Assembly: GCA_017411945.1 (NCBI GenBank)
Contig: JAFQPD010000143.1
Location: forward strand, 1-7,538
Reading direction: 5' to 3'
Length of the DNA: 7,538 nucleotides
DNA from: Mailhella sp.
GTDB lineage: Bacteria > Desulfobacterota > Desulfovibrionia > Desulfovibrionales > Desulfovibrionaceae
Numbering within the stretch: the stretch's first letter is position 1; each line of letters opens with the position of its first letter. This document shows, piece by piece, positions 4,367 through 7,538 of this stretch. The notes below the pieces were generated by a model. That model was not told the origin of the DNA. It did not search any database and worked only from the letters and a program-made list of their open reading frames with translations. Position numbers and translations under genes: made by a program.

Positions 4367-5227
4367 ATGTTCGAAAAGCTCCGCTATCTGCTCTGCGGCC
4401 TCGCCATGGGCGCCGCCGACGTGGTGCCCGGCGTGTCCGGCGGCACTATCGCCTACATCACCGGCATCTACGACCAGCTCCTCTCCGCCATCAAGGCCTT
4501 CAGCGCCTCCTTCTTCCGCGAGTTCTTCACCGGCCAGTGGAAGCGCGCCTTCGGCCGGGTGCCGTGGGGCTTCCTCCTGCCGCTCGTGGCAGGCATCGTC
4601 ACCAGCATCGCCAGCCTCGCCAAGCTCACGCTCTGGCTGCTGAAGACGCACCCCGTGGAGCTGTGGTCCTTCTTCTTCGGACTCATCGCGGCCTCCATAC
4701 TGCTCATGATGCGCGGCCAGCGCTTCCACGCCGGGCACTGGCTGCTGCTGGCCCTCGGAGCCGCGGCGGCATGGATGCTCACCGGAACGGGCGCGATAAG
4801 CGGCATGCCGCACGGCTACCCCTGGCTCTTCGCCTCGGGCTTCATCGCCCTCTGCGCCATGATTCTGCCGGGCATCTCGGGCTCGTTCATCCTCGTGGTG
4901 CTGGGGCAGTACCAGTACCTGCTCTCGGCCGTGGTGAAGTTCCGCGTGGACGTGCTCGCCGTGTTCATGGCTGGCGGCCTCATCGGCCTCATGACCTTCA
5001 GCCGCGTGCTCTCGGCCTGCTTCCGCAAATTCCCGGCAGGCACCAACGCCGTGCTCATCGGCGTGATGATAGGCTGCATGCGCACCGTGTGGCCGTGGCA
5101 CAGCGGCGTGACGCCCATCCTGCCCCCGGCCTTCGACGCCGCACTGCTCCACGCCGCCTTCGCCTGCCTTGGCGGCCTTGCCCTGCCGCTGGCGGTGCAG
5201 GCCATTGCCTCCGGCAAGGGAAAATAG
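4367..5227 (+). CDS. DUF368 family polyprenyl-phosphate transporter (PopT-type)
   Basis: This 286-residue inner-membrane protein has about eight hydrophobic segments. DUF368 proteins have been shown to return undecaprenyl phosphate, the lipid carrier for cell-wall and surface-polymer precursors, from the outer to the inner face of the membrane. The family hallmark is two similar half-motifs, here P21-G-V-S-G-G-T27 and P168-G-I-S-G-S-F174, each in a re-entrant region of an inverted repeat. A conserved V241-W-P-W244 lies near the C-terminus, and the length is normal. The start at 4367 fits the family, whose members reach the first PGVSGGT about 20 residues in, but there is no Shine-Dalgarno sequence: the preceding 40 bases are C-rich. 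Translation may depend on coupling or on an unstructured leader. It lies between the nitroreductase and hemW. The DedA (UptA) family does the same job, so a second carrier transporter may exist elsewhere in the genome. Confidence 0.93.
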   Translation: MFEKLRYLLCGLAMGAADVVPGVSGGTIAYITGIYDQLLSAIKAFSASFFREFFTGQWKRAFGRVPWGFLLPLVAGIVTSIASLAKLTLWLLKTHPVELWSFFFGLIAASILLMMRGQRFHAGHWLLLALGAAAAWMLTGTGAISGMPHGYPWLFASGFIALCAMILPGISGSFILVVLGQYQYLLSAVVKFRVDVLAVFMAGGLIGLMTFSRVLSACFRKFPAGTNAVLIGVMIGCMRTVWPWHSGVTPILPPAFDAALLHAAFACLGGLALPLAVQAIASGKGK

Positions 5228-5256
5228 CCGCAACCCGCTGAAATCCGAGGCTTTCC

Positions 5257-6513
5257 ATGCTCCTCTACATACACGTCCCGTTCTGCCGGGCCAAGTGCCG
5301 CTACTGTGCCTTCTACTCGCGCCCCGGCTGTGACGACGCCGCCATGGGCGCGTGGGCCCGCGCCATCGACGCCGACCTGCGCGCCTGGGGCGAAGCCCTG
5401 CGCGGCGAGGCCGAACTCGCCCCCGGCTTCCTCGCCGACGGCACGGACGGCACCTACGGGCGGCACGGCGTGTTCTCATCCGGACGCGGCCCGCTCCGCC
5501 CGCGCGTGACCAGCGTGTTCTTCGGCGGCGGCACGCCCAGCCTGCTCAGTCCGGCCCTGCTCGGCCGCCTGCTCGACCGCGCCTCCCGCGAGTTCACGTT
5601 CGCGGACGGCATCGAGATAAGCATGGAGGCGAACCCGGAATCCATGACGCCGGAAAAGGCCGCGGGCTTCCGCGCCGCCGGGGTCAGCCGCGTGTCGCTG
5701 GGCGTGCAGGCCCTGGACGACTCCCTCCTCGCCGCCGTGGGCCGCGTGCACAGCCGCGCCGACGCCCTGCGCGCCTACGAAGGACTGCGCCGCGCCGGCT
5801 TCGACAGCGTCGGCCTCGACTTCATCTGGGGCCTGCCCGGCGAGAGCCTAGCCTCGTGGCGCGCCCAGCTCGAAGAAGCCGCCACCCTGCGGCCCGACCA
5901 TGTCTCCTGCTACGGCCTCACGCTGGAGGAAGGCACGCCGCTCTTCGCCGAGCGCGACAGCCTCGACCTGCCGGGCGAAGACGTGCAGGCCGCCATGTAC
6001 GCCGGCTGCGGCGAGCTGCTCGAGCAGCACGGCTACCGCCAGTATGAAATATCCAACTACGCCCTGCCCGGGCACGAATGCCGCCACAACCTTGGCTACT
6101 GGCTGGGCGAAGACTATCTCGGCCTCGGCCCTTCGGCGGTGAGCTCCATGCGCGGCCTGCGCTGGTCCCAGCCTGCCGACCTCGCCGAATGGCTGGCCGC
6201 CCCGCGCGGCCAACGCCCCGGGCCTGAGCTCTGCGAGGAGCTTTCCTTCCGCGAACAGGCCGAAGAGCTGGTGATGCTGCGCCTGCGCACGGCGCGCGGC
6301 CTGCCGCTGGAGGAATACCGCCGCTTCACCGGGCGGGACTTCGCGGCCGACAACGCCGCCCTCATCGCCGGGCTCTGCGCCGAGGGCCTCGCCCGCATGG
6401 AAAGCGGCCCGGAAGGCCCGCGCTTCGCCCTCACCCGCCCCGGCATGCTCATCTCCAACGCCGTCATCGAACAGTGCTTCGAAAGCATCCCGAACGCTCC
6501 CGCATCCGCATAA
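5257..6513 (+). CDS. hemW: Radical SAM heme chaperone HemW
   Basis: This 418-residue protein, often mis-named oxygen-independent coproporphyrinogen III oxidase, binds heme and a [4Fe-4S] cluster and is thought to deliver heme to membrane hemoproteins. The radical SAM motif is C10-R-A-K-C14-R-Y-C17, followed by A18-F19. The Phe stands where true HemN has a fourth cysteine, which points to HemW. Other family signatures are G90-G-G-T-P-S95, E124-A-N-P-E128, S147-L-G-V-Q-A152, G192-L-P-G195, Y263-E-I-S-N-Y268, R276-H-N-L-G-Y-W282 and the C-terminal HemN domain ending near S400-N401. Two oddities: residues about 46-80 are Gly/Ala-rich and make the gap between the Cys motif and GGGTPS about 28 residues longer than in the E. 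coli protein as I recall it; and the G-A-H stretch usual after YLGxG reads S-A-V here (293-295). GAGG (5247-5250) sits six bases before the ATG. It is 29 bases after the DUF368 gene and 13 before gluQ. Confidence 0.93.
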   Translation: MLLYIHVPFCRAKCRYCAFYSRPGCDDAAMGAWARAIDADLRAWGEALRGEAELAPGFLADGTDGTYGRHGVFSSGRGPLRPRVTSVFFGGGTPSLLSPALLGRLLDRASREFTFADGIEISMEANPESMTPEKAAGFRAAGVSRVSLGVQALDDSLLAAVGRVHSRADALRAYEGLRRAGFDSVGLDFIWGLPGESLASWRAQLEEAATLRPDHVSCYGLTLEEGTPLFAERDSLDLPGEDVQAAMYAGCGELLEQHGYRQYEISNYALPGHECRHNLGYWLGEDYLGLGPSAVSSMRGLRWSQPADLAEWLAAPRGQRPGPELCEELSFREQAEELVMLRLRTARGLPLEEYRRFTGRDFAADNAALIAGLCAEGLARMESGPEGPRFALTRPGMLISNAVIEQCFESIPNAPASA

Positions 6514-6526
6514 AGGCAGAAAAGGC

Positions 6527-7528
6527 ATGATCTCCCAGACAGACAAAGCCCCGGTCGGCCGCCTTGCGCCCAGCCCCACCGGCCTCCTGCACCTTGGCAA
6601 CGCCTGGTCCTTCCTGCTGGCGTGGCTCGGCGTGCGCTCGCACCCTTCGGGCGCGGGCCGCATCATCCTGCGCCAGGAGGACATCGACCCCGCACGCTCC
6701 CGCCGCGAATGGATGGACGGCATCGAGCGCGACCTCGCCTGGCTCGGCCTCGACTGGGACGGCCCCGTCTTCCAGCAGAGCCGGCTCGGCGAACGCTACG
6801 AAGCCGCCCTTGCCGGGCTCGGCGAACGCGGCCTCGTCTACCCCTGCTACTGCACGCGCAAGGAACTGCGCGAACTTGCCGGCGCGCCCCACGGCGCGCA
6901 TGACGGCCTCGGCGACGCCGGCGCGGCCTACCCCGGCACCTGCCGCCGCCTCACGCCCGAAGAACGCGCCGAACGCGAAGCGCAGGGCCGCCGCGCCTCC
7001 CTGCGCCTGCTCTGCCCCGACGGCGAAGCGGGCCGCGAAAGCTTCACCGACCTCATCCTCGGCCCGCAGTCCTTCACGCTCAGCGACTGCGGCGGCGACT
7101 TCGCCCTGCGCCGCTCCGACGGCGTGTGGGCCTACCAGCTCGCCGTGGTGGCCGACGACATGGCCATGGGCGTCACCCAGATAGTGCGCGGCGAAGACAT
7201 ACTGCTCTCCACCCCGCGCCAGATGCTCCTTTGGCGGCTCTTCGGCGGCACTGCCCCGGACTTCGCCCATATCCCGCTCCTGCACGATGCCGAAGGCGAA
7301 CGCCTCGCCAAGCGGCACAAAAGCCTCAGCCTCGCCCAGCTCCGCGAAGCCGGATGCCGGCCCGAAAACATCGTGGGCTGGCTGGCCCGCCTCGCCGGAC
7401 TCGCCCCCAGCGCCGCCCCCGCCACCCCCCGCGCCCTCGCCGATCGCCTCCGCTCCGAAGGCGGCATGCCGTGGGAACGCCTGCGGCGAGAGGAAAGGCT
7501 GGTCGTGCCGGATGGAATAGTTTGGTAG
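6527..7528 (+). CDS. gluQ: Glutamyl-Q tRNA(Asp) synthetase GluQ
   Basis: This 333-residue enzyme attaches glutamate to queuosine at position 34 of tRNA(Asp), using ATP. It is a shortened glutamyl-tRNA synthetase without the anticodon-binding domain. The catalytic core is visible as G11-R-L-A-P-S-P-T-G19, the class I signature H22-L-G-N25, R49-Q-E-D-I-D-P55 and the KMSKS-like loop L260-A-K-R-H-K-S266. The zinc site is complete in the C-x-C...Y...C pattern known from the E. coli enzyme: C107, C109, Y135 and C139. Y203-Q-L-A-V-V-A-D-D211 and R221-G-E-D224 are also typical. It is about 25 residues longer than the E. coli enzyme, with a small insertion at 118-132 and a longer tail. AAAGG (6512-6516, overlapping the hemW stop) or AAAAGG closer to the ATG may bind the ribosome. 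The gene is complete and is the last in the visible cluster. Confidence 0.93.
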   Translation: MISQTDKAPVGRLAPSPTGLLHLGNAWSFLLAWLGVRSHPSGAGRIILRQEDIDPARSRREWMDGIERDLAWLGLDWDGPVFQQSRLGERYEAALAGLGERGLVYPCYCTRKELRELAGAPHGAHDGLGDAGAAYPGTCRRLTPEERAEREAQGRRASLRLLCPDGEAGRESFTDLILGPQSFTLSDCGGDFALRRSDGVWAYQLAVVADDMAMGVTQIVRGEDILLSTPRQMLLWRLFGGTAPDFAHIPLLHDAEGERLAKRHKSLSLAQLREAGCRPENIVGWLARLAGLAPSAAPATPRALADRLRSEGGMPWERLRREERLVVPDGIVW

Positions 7529-7538
7529 AGATTGGATG

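Noticed and set aside
3491..5479. A 662-codon minus-strand open frame, and a 530-codon plus-strand frame at 3649-5241
   Set aside because: Both are frames left open by high G+C opposite or alongside the nitroreductase and DUF368 genes; their translations are Arg/Gly/His- or Arg/Pro-rich with no recognisable domain.
1..7538. CRISPR array, tRNA, rRNA, transposase or integrase genes
   Set aside because: I looked for regularly spaced repeats, tRNA-like ends and mobile-element enzymes on both strands and saw none.

Overview
The window looks like a chromosomal segment of a GC-rich, anaerobic Gram-negative bacterium, most likely of the Desulfovibrionaceae. I infer this from the strong GC bias of the main genes, the ferredoxin-fused nitroreductase, the Sec-type secreted proteins and the style of the intergenic hairpins; no rRNA or species marker is present. 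It contains eight protein genes. Two are paralogous secreted proteins of unknown function, two form a minus-strand accessory pair, and four form a plus-strand housekeeping-type cluster.

Positions 1-300 hold no convincing gene. They hold a good sigma70-like promoter candidate (57-86), a purine-rich palindromic element on the minus strand (131-190) and an intrinsic terminator (204-240). The first secreted protein (301-918) follows and ends at a bidirectional terminator (941-970). A minus-strand operon then interrupts the plus-strand layout: a class III Fic protein adenylyltransferase (2613 down to 2071), followed 10 bases later by an AT-richer gene (2060 down to 1032). I recognise the product of that gene as a member of the family of AcrVA2, the anti-CRISPR that lowers Cas12a expression. 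Next comes the second secreted paralogue (2757-3299) with its terminator. An intergenic region with a 24-bp hairpin follows; it is a second, oppositely oriented copy of the purine-rich element.

From 3518 to the end, four plus-strand genes are closely packed: a two-[4Fe-4S] ferredoxin/nitroreductase fusion, a DUF368 (PopT-type) polyprenyl-phosphate transporter, the radical-SAM heme chaperone HemW, and glutamyl-Q tRNA(Asp) synthetase GluQ. Gaps of 66, 29 and 13 bases suggest cotranscription. The four products act in different pathways (redox, envelope lipid recycling, heme trafficking, tRNA modification), so the cluster looks like shared expression, not one pathway.

The most interesting part is the Fic/AcrVA2-like pair. 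It lies, in opposite orientation and partly with foreign base composition, between two tandem paralogues that still share their upstream leader. That layout suggests an accessory module inserted into an older duplicated locus. No CRISPR array, cas gene, transposase or tRNA is visible here, so any link to CRISPR inhibition rests on family resemblance alone.
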